Notes: a model not told the origin generated them from the letters alone. A stretch of DNA of 64,000 nt from Methylocystis sp. ATCC 49242 (GCF_000188155.2 NZ_KE124774.1:4252163-4316162); one strand, 5' to 3'. Counted from the stretch's first letter, positions 45,025 to 56,677 are shown. Program-made: numbers and translations.

Positions 45025-45168
45025 TTGCCGAGTCTCATCCGCTTTCTTGTCATTGTCGGCGCGATCGTCGCGATCGTTTACGGCGCCATGGTCGCGATCG
45101 TTTCCTACGTGACGCCGCAGCCGCGTGAGATGACCTACACGATACCCGCGCAGCGCCTGAACAAGTGA
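45025..45168 (+). CDS. Small membrane protein upstream of xerD, 47 residues
   Basis: Starts TTG: PSLIRFLVIVGAIVAIVYGA, then MVAIVSYVTPQPREMTYTIP and AQRLNK. One membrane helix is followed by a conserved-looking PTPREM-like tail known to me from small alphaproteobacterial proteins encoded next to xerD. The stop lies 10 bases before the xerD ATG, so they are co-transcribed. It is shorter than usual annotation cut-offs. Confidence 0.7.
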   Translation: MPSLIRFLVIVGAIVAIVYGAMVAIVSYVTPQPREMTYTIPAQRLNK

Positions 45169-45178
45169 GAGAAGGGCG

Positions 45179-46129
45179 ATGAGCGGACGCGCGGAGCGCC
45201 AGCTCGACGCCTTTCTCGACATGCTCGCTGCCGAGCGCGGCGCCGCGCAAAACACGCAGGACGCCTATCGCCGCGACCTTGCCGATTACATCGACTTCCT
45301 GCGCGGGCAGGGGACCAACCCCGACGATGTGACCAGCGATGGCGTGCGCGCCTATCTCGCCTCGCTGGAGCCGCGCGGCATGTCGGCGGCGACCGTAGCG
45401 CGGCGGATTTCGGCGATCCGGCAGTTTCACAAATTCCTTTATGTCGACCGGCATCGCGGCGACGACCCCGCCGCCGCGCTGGAAGGCCCGCGCCGTGTCC
45501 GCAGCGCGCCGGGCGTGATGTCGGTTGCGGAAGTCGACCGGCTGCTTTCCGTCGCGCGCGAGGGGCTCGACGACGAGAAGCGCCCGCTGCGGGAGCGGCT
45601 GCGCGCGGCGCGGCTCTATGCTTTGCTCGAAACGCTTTATGCGACGGGGCTGCGCGTTTCAGAACTCGTGTCGCTCCCGAAAAGCGCCGCGCGGGCGCGC
45701 GATCCGTTCATCACGATTCGCGGAAAGGGCGGGCGCGAGCGACTTGCGCCGCTGACCGACCGCGCCAAAAGCGCGCTCGCTGATTACCGCAAGCTGTTGG
45801 ACGCCACTGCGCCGGGACTGGCGGAGGGACCTTTCCTCTTCCCTGCCGACAGTGACAGCGGCCATCTGACCCGTCAGGCCTTCGCGCGCGATCTGAAAAT
45901 GCTGGGGGTCGTCGCCGGTCTTTCAGCGGCGCAGGTCCATCCCCATGCGCTGCGTCACGCCTTCGCGAGCCATCTCCTGCAAAACGGGGCGGATCTGCGC
46001 GTCGTGCAGGAGCTTCTGGGCCACGCCGACATTTCGACGACCCAGATTTACACGCATGTGCTCGATGAGCGCATGCGCGCGATGGTGCGCGACCTGCACC
46101 CGCTGTCAGATTCGGGCGACGAATCTTGA
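45179..46129 (+). CDS. xerD: Site-specific tyrosine recombinase XerD
   Basis: Resolves chromosome dimers at dif with XerC. The 316-residue protein has the N-terminal SAM-like domain (AERGAAQNTQDAYRRDLADY) and a catalytic domain with Arg159 (TGLRVSEL), His256-x-x-Arg259 (HALRHAFASHLL) and Tyr291 (STTQIYTHV). Length and the HPHALRHAFASHLL box are typical of XerD/XerC; XerD is preferred over XerC from the N-terminus and small-protein neighbour, but not certain. GAAGGGCG precedes the ATG. Confidence 0.9.
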   Translation: MSGRAERQLDAFLDMLAAERGAAQNTQDAYRRDLADYIDFLRGQGTNPDDVTSDGVRAYLASLEPRGMSAATVARRISAIRQFHKFLYVDRHRGDDPAAALEGPRRVRSAPGVMSVAEVDRLLSVAREGLDDEKRPLRERLRAARLYALLETLYATGLRVSELVSLPKSAARARDPFITIRGKGGRERLAPLTDRAKSALADYRKLLDATAPGLAEGPFLFPADSDSGHLTRQAFARDLKMLGVVAGLSAAQVHPHALRHAFASHLLQNGADLRVVQELLGHADISTTQIYTHVLDERMRAMVRDLHPLSDSGDES

Positions 46130-46440
46130 GTCGAAAGTGTTTGTCGACTCTGTACAAGCATTAGGTGAACTATCAAAGTATAAAATTGAATCCAACGTGT
46201 TAGCCGGTCGGGCAAACGTCTGCGACGTCACGCGTCGTCCGCGCTCTCTATATGGTTAAGTAATTGAAAAAAATACATTCATGCCGGCATGATGCGCGCG
46301 CTCATTTTAGTACACAAGCATAGCGGGAGTATTCCGTCCCCCACCGCTTTTTCCACTGTCTAATACACTGGAATGTCTACGTAATTTACCTTGAGCGCGG
46401 CCTTTGATTTTTTTAATTGCTGCCATGAATATGCTAGTAT

Positions 46441-46474
46441 AGTCTTTAGACTGGTTGTATCCGTTATGTAACGG
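46441..46474. promoter_or_regulatory. Paired dyads immediately upstream of the bactofilin gene
   Basis: AGTCT-TT-AGACT (46441-46452) and CCGTTA-TG-TAACGG (46461-46474) end 16 bases before the ATG at 46490. A plausible extended -10 (TGC-TAGTAT, near 46433-46440) just precedes them. The second dyad could occlude the ribosome-binding site. The whole 46130-46489 gap is AT-rich and gene-free. Confidence 0.4.
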
Positions 46475-46489
46475 GAATAGGGGCGTCTA

Positions 46490-47077
46490 ATGACGATTAA
46501 CACAAATTCCGGATTCAGGCCGGATCAGGAAAATGTCGCCTATATTGGCGCCGGAGTTACGCTCAAGGGCGAAATCTCTGTGCCTGATCTTATTGTTATT
46601 GATGGCACTGTCGAGGGCGACATTACCGCCCGCGTCGTCTGCGTCGGCCAGTCCGGCGTCGTTCGGGGCAATATCAGCGCCACCGAGGCTGACATCAGCG
46701 GCTGGGTCACCGACCATGTCGAGATCAAGCAACATCTGATCGTTCGCGCGACCGGCCGGGTCGAGGGCCGCGTCATGTATGGCGAAATCGAGCTGGAGAA
46801 GGGCGCCGTCGTCACCGGCGACCTTTCGGCGACCGACGATTATCGAGCCGTCGCCAAGGCCTCGTCAGCGAAGATCGCGGCTCCCGAGCGTAGCCTCGAG
46901 CCGCCCGCGCCGGTCGCGAGACCCTCTGGCTCGTCGATCGACCGGCTGAACGAAGCCGTGCGCTTCGCCAAGGGCGGAAGCGTCAAGAGCGCCGGTCTCT
47001 ACCTCGCCTCCGACGCCGACGGTATGAAACGCGGCAATTCCCGTTCGCCGCTGTCCGGCCGGAAGGCGAACGCCTGA
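46490..47077 (+). CDS. Bactofilin (polymer-forming cytoskeletal protein)
   Basis: Forms filaments on the inner membrane that position envelope enzymes. The 195-residue protein has the right-handed beta-helix with repeating GxIxxP/GxVxGxI turns (VTLKGEISVPDLIVIDGTVEGDI, GVVRGNISATEADI, GRVEGRVMYGEIELEKGAVV). A disordered C-terminus of about 75 residues follows. An unusually long AT-rich leader with dyads lies upstream; a perfect palindrome follows the stop codon. Confidence 0.92.
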   Translation: MTINTNSGFRPDQENVAYIGAGVTLKGEISVPDLIVIDGTVEGDITARVVCVGQSGVVRGNISATEADISGWVTDHVEIKQHLIVRATGRVEGRVMYGEIELEKGAVVTGDLSATDDYRAVAKASSAKIAAPERSLEPPAPVARPSGSSIDRLNEAVRFAKGGSVKSAGLYLASDADGMKRGNSRSPLSGRKANA

Positions 47078-47083
47078 ATCGCT

Positions 47084-47105
47084 CCCCTCGCGCATGCGCG
47101 AGGGG
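47084..47105. terminator. Perfect palindrome after the bactofilin gene
   Basis: Arms CCCCTCGCGCA and TGCGCGAGGGG make a 22-base perfect palindrome 7 bases after the stop codon. There is no T-run, so it may act as a weak bidirectional terminator or transcript stabiliser. Confidence 0.4.
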
Positions 47106-47217
47106 AATGGATTTGCATCCGCCGCGCAAAGCGCGGGGCCGCTGTTTTTCTCGTTCAGCCGGGAGGCGCCTCCACGCCTGTTTATTTCCCGGCCCGGCAG
47201 ATCGTCGCCGGTCGGCT

Positions 47218-47517
47218 CTATCCGACGAAGCGCTTCTTGATGACGTTGTAAAGCAGGGTGACGATGGCGCCGGTGACGCCGCCGCCGACCGCCTGGCCGA
47301 GCAACACGCCGATGTCGAAACCTCCGCCGCCGGACGCCGCGCTCGCGAGCGACGGAATGATGGCGCTCAACAACTGGCCGCCGAGTCCGCCGCCAAGCGC
47401 GCCGCTGATCAGATTGCCGAGCGCATTGGTCTCGTCGGTTTTCGTCAGCTTGCCGGCAGCCTTGCCGCCCATTGCGCCGGCGACCGCCTGAACAAGAATA
47501 TCCGTCAGAAGGGACAT
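47218..47517 (-). CDS. Small Gly/Ala-rich membrane-associated protein, 99 residues
   Basis: The protein starts MSLLTDILVQAVAGAMGGKA and is made of glycine-spaced hydrophobic stretches (LGNLISGALGGGLGGQLLSAIIPSL, VLLGQAVGGGVTGAIVTLLYNVIKK), with a basic end. This resembles glycine-zipper membrane proteins; no family is assigned. GGAG lies 8 bases before the ATG at 47517. Confidence 0.65.
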   Translation of the reverse strand: MSLLTDILVQAVAGAMGGKAAGKLTKTDETNALGNLISGALGGGLGGQLLSAIIPSLASAASGGGGFDIGVLLGQAVGGGVTGAIVTLLYNVIKKRFVG

Positions 47518-47685
47518 ATTGAACGCTCCAGAAAATTGCTGCGCTGGCGCAGCCATATGAAAGCGCGGCCGGGGCCGCATCTGGATAAGCGCTCTGGCTA
47601 CGACTTGGTTCCCGCCGATCTATACATTTATCGTGTTATACGCAGCGAATCGCCTTGAAATCGCGGCTCCGCCAAACGCCGGCCA

Positions 47686-48852
47686 TCAGGCGGCGAGATC
47701 CGCCACCACGGCGTCGAGCACCGGAAAGCCTTCCGAACTCACGCGCAGCCGGTTCTCGCGCGTAACTTCCACGAGCCCGTCGCCGATCAGTTCGCTGATG
47801 CGCGACTGCGAGAGTTTTTTGCCGGTGAGCAGGAAATAGCGCTGCGGGTCGATGCCTTCGCGCAGACGCAGGCCCATCAGCAGGAACTCGTCGCCTTCCT
47901 GCTCGGCGTTCAGCAACTCGTCCTCGACGAGGCCGTGGCCTTCCGTCTCCACGCAGGTGAGCCACATCTCGGGATGCCGCTCCGTCGCCTGCGCGCGGCG
48001 GCCGCGCGTGGTCACGATCCGCCCATGCGCGCCGGGGCCGACGCCGGCGTATTCGCCATAGCGCCAGTAGACGAGATTGTGCCGGCACTCCGCGCCGGGG
48101 CGCGCGTGGTTCGACACTTCATAGGACGGCAGGCCATGGCGGGCGGTGACTTCCTGCGTCACGTCCCACAGAGCGCGCTGTGTGTCGACGTCGGGGACCG
48201 TCATCTTGCCCGTATTGACCATGCGTTCGAATAGGGTGTCGGGCTCGATGGTGAGCTGGTAGAGCGACACATGTTCCGGCGCGCGGGCGAGCGCAAGGTC
48301 GAGCTCCTTGCGCCAGGCGGCGGGCGTCTGGCCCGTCCGGCCGTATATGAGGTCGAAGGAGGTGCGGTCGAAGACCGAATTGGCGATGTCGAGCGCCATC
48401 AGCGCCTCGGCGACCGAATGTTGGCGCCCGAGGCCCTTGAGGTCAATGTCGTTGAGCGCCTGAATCCCCAGCGAGACACGATTGATTCCCGCCGCCTTGA
48501 AGCCCTTGAAACGCGACGCCTCCACGCTGGTCGGATTGGCTTCGAGCGTGATCTCTACGTCTCTCGCCATGGTCCAGTGGCTGGCGATCTGCGAGAGAAT
48601 CGCCTCGACGGTCGAGGGCGACATCAGCGAGGGCGTGCCGCCGCCGAAAAACACGGAGCGCACCTCGCGCCCCGGCGCGAGACTCGCGCGATGGGCGAGC
48701 TCCACGGCGAAGGCTTCGACGAAGCGGTCTTCGTCGACGTCGCCACGGCGGACGTGGCTGTTGAAATCGCAATAAGGGCATTTCGACAGGCAGAACGGCC
48801 AGTGCACGTAAACGCCGAAGCCAGGGTCGAAAGCATTCCGAATCGTCGCCAT
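47686..48852 (-). CDS. hemW: HemW, radical-SAM heme chaperone (coproporphyrinogen oxidase-like)
   Basis: Radical-SAM protein that binds heme and is related to HemN. The 388-residue protein begins with VYVHWPFCLSKCPYCDF (CxxxCxxC for the cluster), has the FFGGGTPS segment, EANPTSVE, NRVSLGIQ and a HemN C-terminal domain. True HemN has a longer N-terminus, so HemW is the better name. It is the last gene of a minus-strand run after gyrB, parD, parE and the [2Fe-2S] gene, 56 bases from its upstream neighbour. Confidence 0.92.
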   Translation of the reverse strand: MATIRNAFDPGFGVYVHWPFCLSKCPYCDFNSHVRRGDVDEDRFVEAFAVELAHRASLAPGREVRSVFFGGGTPSLMSPSTVEAILSQIASHWTMARDVEITLEANPTSVEASRFKGFKAAGINRVSLGIQALNDIDLKGLGRQHSVAEALMALDIANSVFDRTSFDLIYGRTGQTPAAWRKELDLALARAPEHVSLYQLTIEPDTLFERMVNTGKMTVPDVDTQRALWDVTQEVTARHGLPSYEVSNHARPGAECRHNLVYWRYGEYAGVGPGAHGRIVTTRGRRAQATERHPEMWLTCVETEGHGLVEDELLNAEQEGDEFLLMGLRLREGIDPQRYFLLTGKKLSQSRISELIGDGLVEVTRENRLRVSSEGFPVLDAVVADLAA

Positions 48853-48908
48853 GTTCCCTTATCGCATGAAATGGCGGAAAACGCAGGAGTCGCGCGGGAG
48901 CGTGGGGA

Positions 48909-49220
48909 TCATGCGCCGCCCGGCTCCAGCCCGTTTCCCGGGGCGGACCTCAGCGTATCGCGGATGGTCTGCATCAGGTCGTCGACGTCCGGCCCGGAAA
49001 AGGCGTCGCCCGAGGGCTCGACGCGCACGACCGGATCGCGCGTGCAGAGACGCAGACATTCGCGCGTCGAAATTTTCAGCCGGCCTTCTGCGAGCGCGTC
49101 GGGGAACGCGGCGCGAGCGGCTTCTTGCACGTCAGCCAGCAAGGCGCGCCCGCGGCCTTTCGCGTCGCAGTTGGGGCCGACGCAGACGAGGAGGCGGACG
49201 GATTGTGGCCCCGGACTCAT
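48909..49220 (-). CDS. Thioredoxin-like [2Fe-2S] ferredoxin domain protein
   Basis: The 103-residue protein binds a [2Fe-2S] cluster through Cys13-x4-Cys18 (CVGPNC) and Cys55-x3-Cys59 (ECLRLCTRDP), the thioredoxin-like ferredoxin pattern. Its start codon overlaps the parE stop (ATGA), so it is translated with the toxin-antitoxin pair. Electron-transfer partner unknown. Confidence 0.88.
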   Translation of the reverse strand: MSPGPQSVRLLVCVGPNCDAKGRGRALLADVQEAARAAFPDALAEGRLKISTRECLRLCTRDPVVRVEPSGDAFSGPDVDDLMQTIRDTLRSAPGNGLEPGGA

Positions 49221-49516
49221 TCCGTTGGAAACAGAAGGGCGTCATAATCCCGCGCGCCACGCAGGATCTGGAGGATTTCGACCGTATTTGCAGTCACGCG
49301 ATCGAAGACGAGGAAATTGCCATGGACCATCCGGCGCACACCCGTCGCTTCATCGCGCGGCGCGAGGGATAAGCGCCTCGGCATGTCGGCGAGCCGTTCA
49401 CACCGCCTCCGCAAAGCTTGGACGAAGGCCAACGCCTGCGCCGGACTTTCGGACGCAATGAAATCTCCGATCGCTTCCAGATCCGTCTCGGCTTCCCTCG
49501 CGAAAACAACTTTCAC
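49217..49516 (-). CDS. ParE/RelE-superfamily toxin
   Basis: The 99-residue protein has the RelE/ParE fold: MKVVFAREAETDLEAIGDFIA, FVQALRRRCERLADMPR, GVRRMVHGNFLVFDR and VEILQILRGARDYDAL. Members of the ParE branch inhibit DNA gyrase, others cut mRNA; target not proven here. It overlaps the antitoxin gene by 4 bases and the ferredoxin gene by 4 bases. Confidence 0.9.
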   Translation of the reverse strand: MKVVFAREAETDLEAIGDFIASESPAQALAFVQALRRRCERLADMPRRLSLAPRDEATGVRRMVHGNFLVFDRVTANTVEILQILRGARDYDALLFPTE

Positions 49517-49758
49517 ACTACGCTCGTTGTCCGATACTTGCGTTCGAGCCGGTCGAACACGTCGGACGCCGGCGAAACTCGCCCCGCTTCGGTGTCGGCC
49601 AAGCCCCTTCCAATTGCGGCGTCGAGCCCCTCGAGCTTTCGCTCGCGCTCTTCGAGCAGACGCACGCCCTCGCGAAGGATTTCGTCTTTCGAGGCGTAAC
49701 GGCCCGAGGCGATCAAACGTTCGACGGCTTCTTCGAGTTCTCCGAGAGCGTGTGTCAT
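49513..49758 (-). CDS. ParD-type antitoxin
   Basis: The 81-residue protein begins MTHALGELEEAVERLIASGR, has the ribbon-helix-helix-type segment YASKDEILREGVRLLEERE, and a C-terminal acidic/basic helix that would wrap the toxin. The start at 49758 has AGGA 7 bases upstream. It lies 49 bases downstream of gyrB on the same strand and overlaps the toxin gene. Antitoxins of this type also repress their own operon. Confidence 0.85.
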   Translation of the reverse strand: MTHALGELEEAVERLIASGRYASKDEILREGVRLLEERERKLEGLDAAIGRGLADTEAGRVSPASDVFDRLERKYRTTSVV

Positions 49759-49807
49759 ATTTCGTTCCTCGCCAGACCCGCGGCGATCATACCCTGTCGC
49801 TGGTCGC

Positions 49808-52300
<2,493 letters not shown>

Positions 52301-52321
52301 TCACCCGGCGATTGCACGGAA

Positions 52322-52334
52322 AGAACAATGTTCT
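52322..52334. promoter_or_regulatory. Dyad AGAACA-A-TGTTCT upstream of gyrB
   Basis: A 13-base perfect dyad lies 82 bases upstream of the gyrB start. It is not the LexA box of this group (spacing differs). A poor promoter (TAGAAT at 52293-52288, no good -35) lies between it and the start. The rest of 52241-52470 shows no gene. Confidence 0.3.
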
Positions 52335-52470
52335 CCCCCTCGTGCGAGGGGCGGAGTCACGATGGTTTCACCCACGCGCGCCGTCCCGGGACGGCGCAAC
52401 GTCCGCGCCCGTCAGCGTCGCGCGCAGGCGCAGGGGGCGAAAAGCGGATGAACGCTGTTTTCCGGATCGC

Positions 52471-53889
52471 TCAATGCGACAGGGAAATGATAGCCGGCGC
52501 TCCGGTCGAGCCGGTCACAATTGCTCCCGTCATCGATCTCCCCGGCAGCCTGGCCGGGCGCGACGGGCCAATCTCGACCGCGCCGGTATACGCCACCGCA
52601 TGTCCGCCCAGAGTCGCGCCCCTCAGAGTGACAAGGTAGGTTCCTTCGAGAAAGGCGCTGCCGTCGGCGCGTTTCAAATAGCTGTAGCCGGAGCTAATGT
52701 ATTGGCCGTAATTTGCGGCGACCGTCACTCGGCCGGTTCCCGGCTCTGTCAGCTCGACGCTGGAGAGCATTATCGGGTCGCTGAAAACATGGCTGAGGAT
52801 CAGATAATCCGCCTGGCCGGCGGCGGGCGCCCATTGATAGGCGCGCCGTATCGCGCCCTGGGGCGCGAAATAGCTGTTCTTGATGAGGAGCCTGTCGCCT
52901 GTCTGGATATCCGAGCGCGGATAGGCGACCGCCGCGAGAGACTGGGTGGTGGCGAAGCTCTTGTATGACCAATACGCCATGCCCGGAGGCGCAATCGAGC
53001 CGGCCGACGCCGGCGGCCAGCTCGTGCCGAAACTGTTCTGTATCAGGAGGGCTCCCGTCCGACCGGGGACGCCGACCTTGTCGTCATAGCCGACGACCAA
53101 TTGCCCATGGCCGGAGTTCGGCACGATATTTGTTTCGTAGATCACGCCGTTCCTGAACTTCACCTTTTTACCGTAACCGCAAAGGACCCTGCCCGAAAAA
53201 GCAACGGCTTGCCTGTTCGCGACATATTGTTTGATCCGCTCTATCGCGTTTGCGTCGCCCTTTATCTTGATCGTCGCGTAGCTGCCAATTCGGAAGCGCC
53301 GCATGTCGGGATAGCTATTCGGAAAATCCGCCTGATACTGGATTGCGTCCAGATAGGAGCAATAGGGCCTGTAAGGCACGCCCTGCCGCGTGGGCGCGCC
53401 ATTGGAAACCAGCTGAGCGAGATAACCGAGCGCCAGAGAGCCTTGGGGACAGCTCTTGCCTTCCTGCTTGTGCGCCAGAGCATAAAGAAAGGCCGCGCTG
53501 ACGGAATTCTGCGGGAACTTGGGATCCCATTTCAACGAGCCGTTCGCGTTGCGCGCCGCCGTATAGGAGCCGAGGCCATAGCCGAATGACTGCGCCTCGC
53601 AGCTGCCGGGCGATCCGGGCTGCGTCAGCGTTCCCTGCTGGGCGACGGCCGGCAGATTTCGGAGAAATGATTTCTCGGGAAGGATCGGCGCGAGCGGAGG
53701 ATCGAGCAAAGCCGCCGGCGGCAGCGCCTGCACGGCCTTGTTGAACTCGGTGGAGTCGAGGAGCGATCCGAATTGCGCCGAAGACTCGCACAGGGGGACG
53801 ACTTCAGCTCGGGACCCGGCGGCGAACAGAAGGGCGAAACAGGAAGCGCAGGTAAAAGCCAGTGAGCGATAGCCTGTGGATTTTCTCAT
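52471..53889 (-). CDS. Secreted papain-like (C1) cysteine peptidase
   Basis: The 472-residue protein has a signal peptide (CASCFALLFAAGSRA) and a C1-like domain: catalytic Cys97 in PGSPGSCEAQSF, His261 in NSGHGQLVVGYDD and Asn285 in LIQNSFGTSW, matching the papain Cys-His-Asn order and the NSxGxxW box. The usual Trp after the cysteine is missing. A beta-rich C-terminal domain of about 120 residues follows. Its target is unknown. No propeptide of the cathepsin type is obvious. Confidence 0.75.
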   Translation of the reverse strand: MRKSTGYRSLAFTCASCFALLFAAGSRAEVVPLCESSAQFGSLLDSTEFNKAVQALPPAALLDPPLAPILPEKSFLRNLPAVAQQGTLTQPGSPGSCEAQSFGYGLGSYTAARNANGSLKWDPKFPQNSVSAAFLYALAHKQEGKSCPQGSLALGYLAQLVSNGAPTRQGVPYRPYCSYLDAIQYQADFPNSYPDMRRFRIGSYATIKIKGDANAIERIKQYVANRQAVAFSGRVLCGYGKKVKFRNGVIYETNIVPNSGHGQLVVGYDDKVGVPGRTGALLIQNSFGTSWPPASAGSIAPPGMAYWSYKSFATTQSLAAVAYPRSDIQTGDRLLIKNSYFAPQGAIRRAYQWAPAAGQADYLILSHVFSDPIMLSSVELTEPGTGRVTVAANYGQYISSGYSYLKRADGSAFLEGTYLVTLRGATLGGHAVAYTGAVEIGPSRPARLPGRSMTGAIVTGSTGAPAIISLSH

Positions 53890-53982
53890 GATCTCGCCCC
53901 GCGAAGAAAATCGAGTTAACGAACCTGCCCCTGAAAAAGTTGCGACTTTTCTTCCCTTTTGGCAAGCAAGACCTGATTTTCG

Positions 53983-54588
53983 CTAACGATAGCCTTCCTC
54001 CGCGAGCACCTGCCTTACGGCGGGGCGCGTTTTCATGCGCTGGTAATGGGCGCGACAATTGGGCTGCAACGTCATGCCGATCTTGTCCGCCCAGAATTCG
54101 ACATAGAAAAGCGCCGCGTCGGCGATGGAGAAGTCGCCCGCGACATAGGCGCGCCCGGCGAGTTCGGCGTTGACGGCCTCGAATGCGCTCTCGGCTATCG
54201 CGCGCCCTTCCGTGATGATTTCCTCGCGCGCGGCGCCATAGCGCTCGGGCGTGAAGACGCGGCGAAATCCTTCGCCGTGGATATGTCGCGTGCAGAATTC
54301 GAGCATCGCCAGCGCTTCCTGCGCGAGCGAGGGATCTTCGGGGAGCAGTTTGCGGCGCGGATGGCTTTTCGCCAGCCATGTCGCGATGCTGACGAAATCG
54401 GTCAGAACCAGCCCGTCGTCGCAAACCAGCGTCGGAATGGTTCCATTCGGATTGATCGCGAGATATTCCGGCGTCAAATGATCGCCGCGCGGCAGATTGA
54501 GCACATGGGCCTCGAAAACGAGGCCGATCTCCTCGAGCAGGATATGGATGCCGGTCGAGCAGGAGCCCGGCGTCATGTAGAATTTCAT
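53983..54588 (-). CDS. Glutathione S-transferase family protein
   Basis: The 201-residue protein has a thioredoxin-fold N-terminus (MKFYMTPGSCSTGIHILLEE), the cis-Pro segment NGTIPTLV, DDGLVLTDFVSIATWLA (glutathione-gamma-glutamyl site) and an all-helical C-terminus with GDFSIADAALFYVEFW. The ATG at 54588 gives the family N-terminus. The Ser/Cys in MTPGSCST suggests a beta-class-like or Ser-type GST. Substrate unknown. Confidence 0.9.
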   Translation of the reverse strand: MKFYMTPGSCSTGIHILLEEIGLVFEAHVLNLPRGDHLTPEYLAINPNGTIPTLVCDDGLVLTDFVSIATWLAKSHPRRKLLPEDPSLAQEALAMLEFCTRHIHGEGFRRVFTPERYGAAREEIITEGRAIAESAFEAVNAELAGRAYVAGDFSIADAALFYVEFWADKIGMTLQPNCRAHYQRMKTRPAVRQVLAEEGYR

Positions 54589-54638
54589 TTGCGGCGCCTT
54601 TCGGTTGCGGGCCTGTTGCAACCGGGGCGCCAGGGCGT

Positions 54639-56453
54639 TCAACGTAACGCTTCTTCCAGCGCCTCGAGGAAAGCGTCGCCATAGCGCGCAAGCTTGCGCT
54701 CGCCCACGCCATGCACCGACAACAGATCGTCGAGCGTCGCGGGGCGCTTCTCCGCCATGTCGATCAGCGTGCGGTCGGCGAAGATGACATAGGCGGGCAC
54801 GCCTTCCTCATGCGCGAGCTCGAGCCGCTTGCGCTTCAGCGCGGCCAATATTTTGTCGCTCGCCTCGTCGAGGCGCGGGGCCTCCTTGCGCATGCGTCCG
54901 CGCGGCGAGAGTGGATCGCTGCGCAACATGATCTTCTCGCGACCGAGAAGAATGTCTTCGCCTTTTTCTGTCAGCGCGAAGCCGCCATGTTCCGCGCTCG
55001 CCGCGCGCAAGGCGCCGGCGGCGAAGAGCTGACGCAGGATCGAGGCCCACGCCTGTTTCGAATGTTCCTTGCCGACGCCGAAGGTCTTGATCGCATCATG
55101 TCCGTGACGCCGCACGGCTTCCGTCGCTTCGCCCGTCAGAACATCCGCAAGATGTCCGGCGCCGAAGCGCTGTCCGGTGCGATAGACGGCGGAGAGCGCC
55201 TTTTGCGCGGGGATCACGCCGTCGAAAACGGCGATTTTCCCGAGGCACACGTCACAGCGTCCGCAAGGCGCGGCTTCCTCCGCGAAATAGGCGAGGAGAG
55301 TCTGGCGCCGGCATGTCGGCGTTTCGCAAAGCATGGCGAGCGCGGAAAAGCGGTTGTGCTCGATGCGGCGGCGCTCCTCGCCGACTTCCTTTTCGTCGAT
55401 GCGCCGGCGCCGAAACGCCATGTCGTCGAGGCTGTAGAGCGTCAACGTATCGGCGGGCAGTCCGTCGCGGCCGGCGCGGCCGATCTCCTGATAGTAGGAT
55501 TCAACTGACGACGGCATGTCGGCGTGCGCCACGAAGCGGACGTCCGGCTTGTTGACGCCCATGCCGAAGGCGATCGTCGCCACCGCAATGATTCCGTCTT
55601 CCTGCAGAAAGCGATCCTGATTGCGATTGCGCGTCTCCTGATCGAGCCCCGCATGATAGGCGAGCGCGTCGTGCCCCTGATCGATGAAATAGGCGGCGAG
55701 GTCCTCCGTGCGCTGGCGCGAAGAGCAATAGACGATGCCGCTCTCGCCCTTGTGACTTTCGAGAAAGCGCGACAATTGCCGTCGCGGCTGATCCTTCAGC
55801 GCGAAGTTCAAAGCAATATTCGGCCGATCGAAGCTGTGCAGAAATATCTGCGGTTTCGCCTGAAACAGACGCTGCGCGATATCGTCGCGCGTCGCGGCGT
55901 CGGCGGTGGCGGTGAGGCCGATCACCTGCACATTTCCCAGCGCCTCCGCGGCGCGGCCGATCTCGCGATATTCGGGACGGAAATCATGGCCCCATTCGGA
56001 GACGCAATGCGCTTCGTCGATGGCGAGTCGGCGCGGCGCCGCGCGGCGAAGCTCGGCGATGAGCCCGTCCATCAGCAGACGTTCGGGGGAGACGAACAAA
56101 AGCCGAAGATCGCCCTCGCGCATCGCGCGGCGCGCCTCGTCGTTTTCTTCCGTCGTGTTCGTGGAATTGAGCGTCGCGGCCGAAACGCCCAGCCCCCGCA
56201 TCTGCCGCACCTGATCGCGCATGAGCGCGATGAGCGGTGAGACCACGACGGTCAGGCCCTGCTCGATGATCGCGGGAAGCTGATAGCACATCGACTTGCC
56301 GCTGCCCGTCGGCATGATCGCGAGCACGGGGCCGCCATCGAGCACGGCGGCGATGATCTCGGCCTGTCCGGGACGGAAGTCATCGTAACCGAAGACGGAT
56401 TTCAGCAGCGCGCGCGCCTGCGGGGGAAGGGAGGGCATGGCGCTCGATAGCAT
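54639..56453 (-). CDS. recQ: ATP-dependent DNA helicase RecQ
   Basis: 3'-5' helicase for recombination and fork repair. The 604-residue protein has Walker [19 protein letters not shown] box [19 protein letters not shown], motif [12 protein letters not shown], the zinc-binding RQC region ([16 protein letters not shown]) and one C-terminal HRDC domain ([16 protein letters not shown]). Start at ATG 56453; the next ATG at 56438 is possible. Confidence 0.96.
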   Translation of the reverse strand: MLSSAMPSLPPQARALLKSVFGYDDFRPGQAEIIAAVLDGGPVLAIMPTGSGKSMCYQLPAIIEQGLTVVVSPLIALMRDQVRQMRGLGVSAATLNSTNTTEENDEARRAMREGDLRLLFVSPERLLMDGLIAELRRAAPRRLAIDEAHCVSEWGHDFRPEYREIGRAAEALGNVQVIGLTATADAATRDDIAQRLFQAKPQIFLHSFDRPNIALNFALKDQPRRQLSRFLESHKGESGIVYCSSRQRTEDLAAYFIDQGHDALAYHAGLDQETRNRNQDRFLQEDGIIAVATIAFGMGVNKPDVRFVAHADMPSSVESYYQEIGRAGRDGLPADTLTLYSLDDMAFRRRRIDEKEVGEERRRIEHNRFSALAMLCETPTCRRQTLLAYFAEEAAPCGRCDVCLGKIAVFDGVIPAQKALSAVYRTGQRFGAGHLADVLTGEATEAVRRHGHDAIKTFGVGKEHSKQAWASILRQLFAAGALRAASAEHGGFALTEKGEDILLGREKIMLRSDPLSPRGRMRKEAPRLDEASDKILAALKRKRLELAHEEGVPAYVIFADRTLIDMAEKRPATLDDLLSVHGVGERKLARYGDAFLEALEEALR

Positions 56454-56488
56454 GGGCGGCGGCGCCAGGGCGAATGCGCGGCCGGCGT

Positions 56489-56677
56489 CTAGCCAAGCAG
56501 CCTGTGAATAATCCAGCCCGCGAGGAGCGCCATCGACGTCGTGAAGACGGCCATTCCCGCCCAGACGGAAAATCCGGTGACGGCGCCGCCCTCCTTGAAG
56601 GTGTTGCGCAGGGATTTTCCAAGGATGACCCAAGGGGCCATGATTCCAATGATAATCGCGATCCAGTGCCAGCCCAT
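56489..56677 (-). CDS. Small two-helix membrane protein, 62 residues
   Basis: The protein begins [20 protein letters not shown], has a basic loop ([11 protein letters not shown]) and a second helix ([22 protein letters not shown]). No family recognised. It lies between recQ and recF on the same strand, with 35 bases to recQ. Confidence 0.65.
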   Translation of the reverse strand: MGWHWIAIIIGIMAPWVILGKSLRNTFKEGGAVTGFSVWAGMAVFTTSMALLAGWIIHRLLG

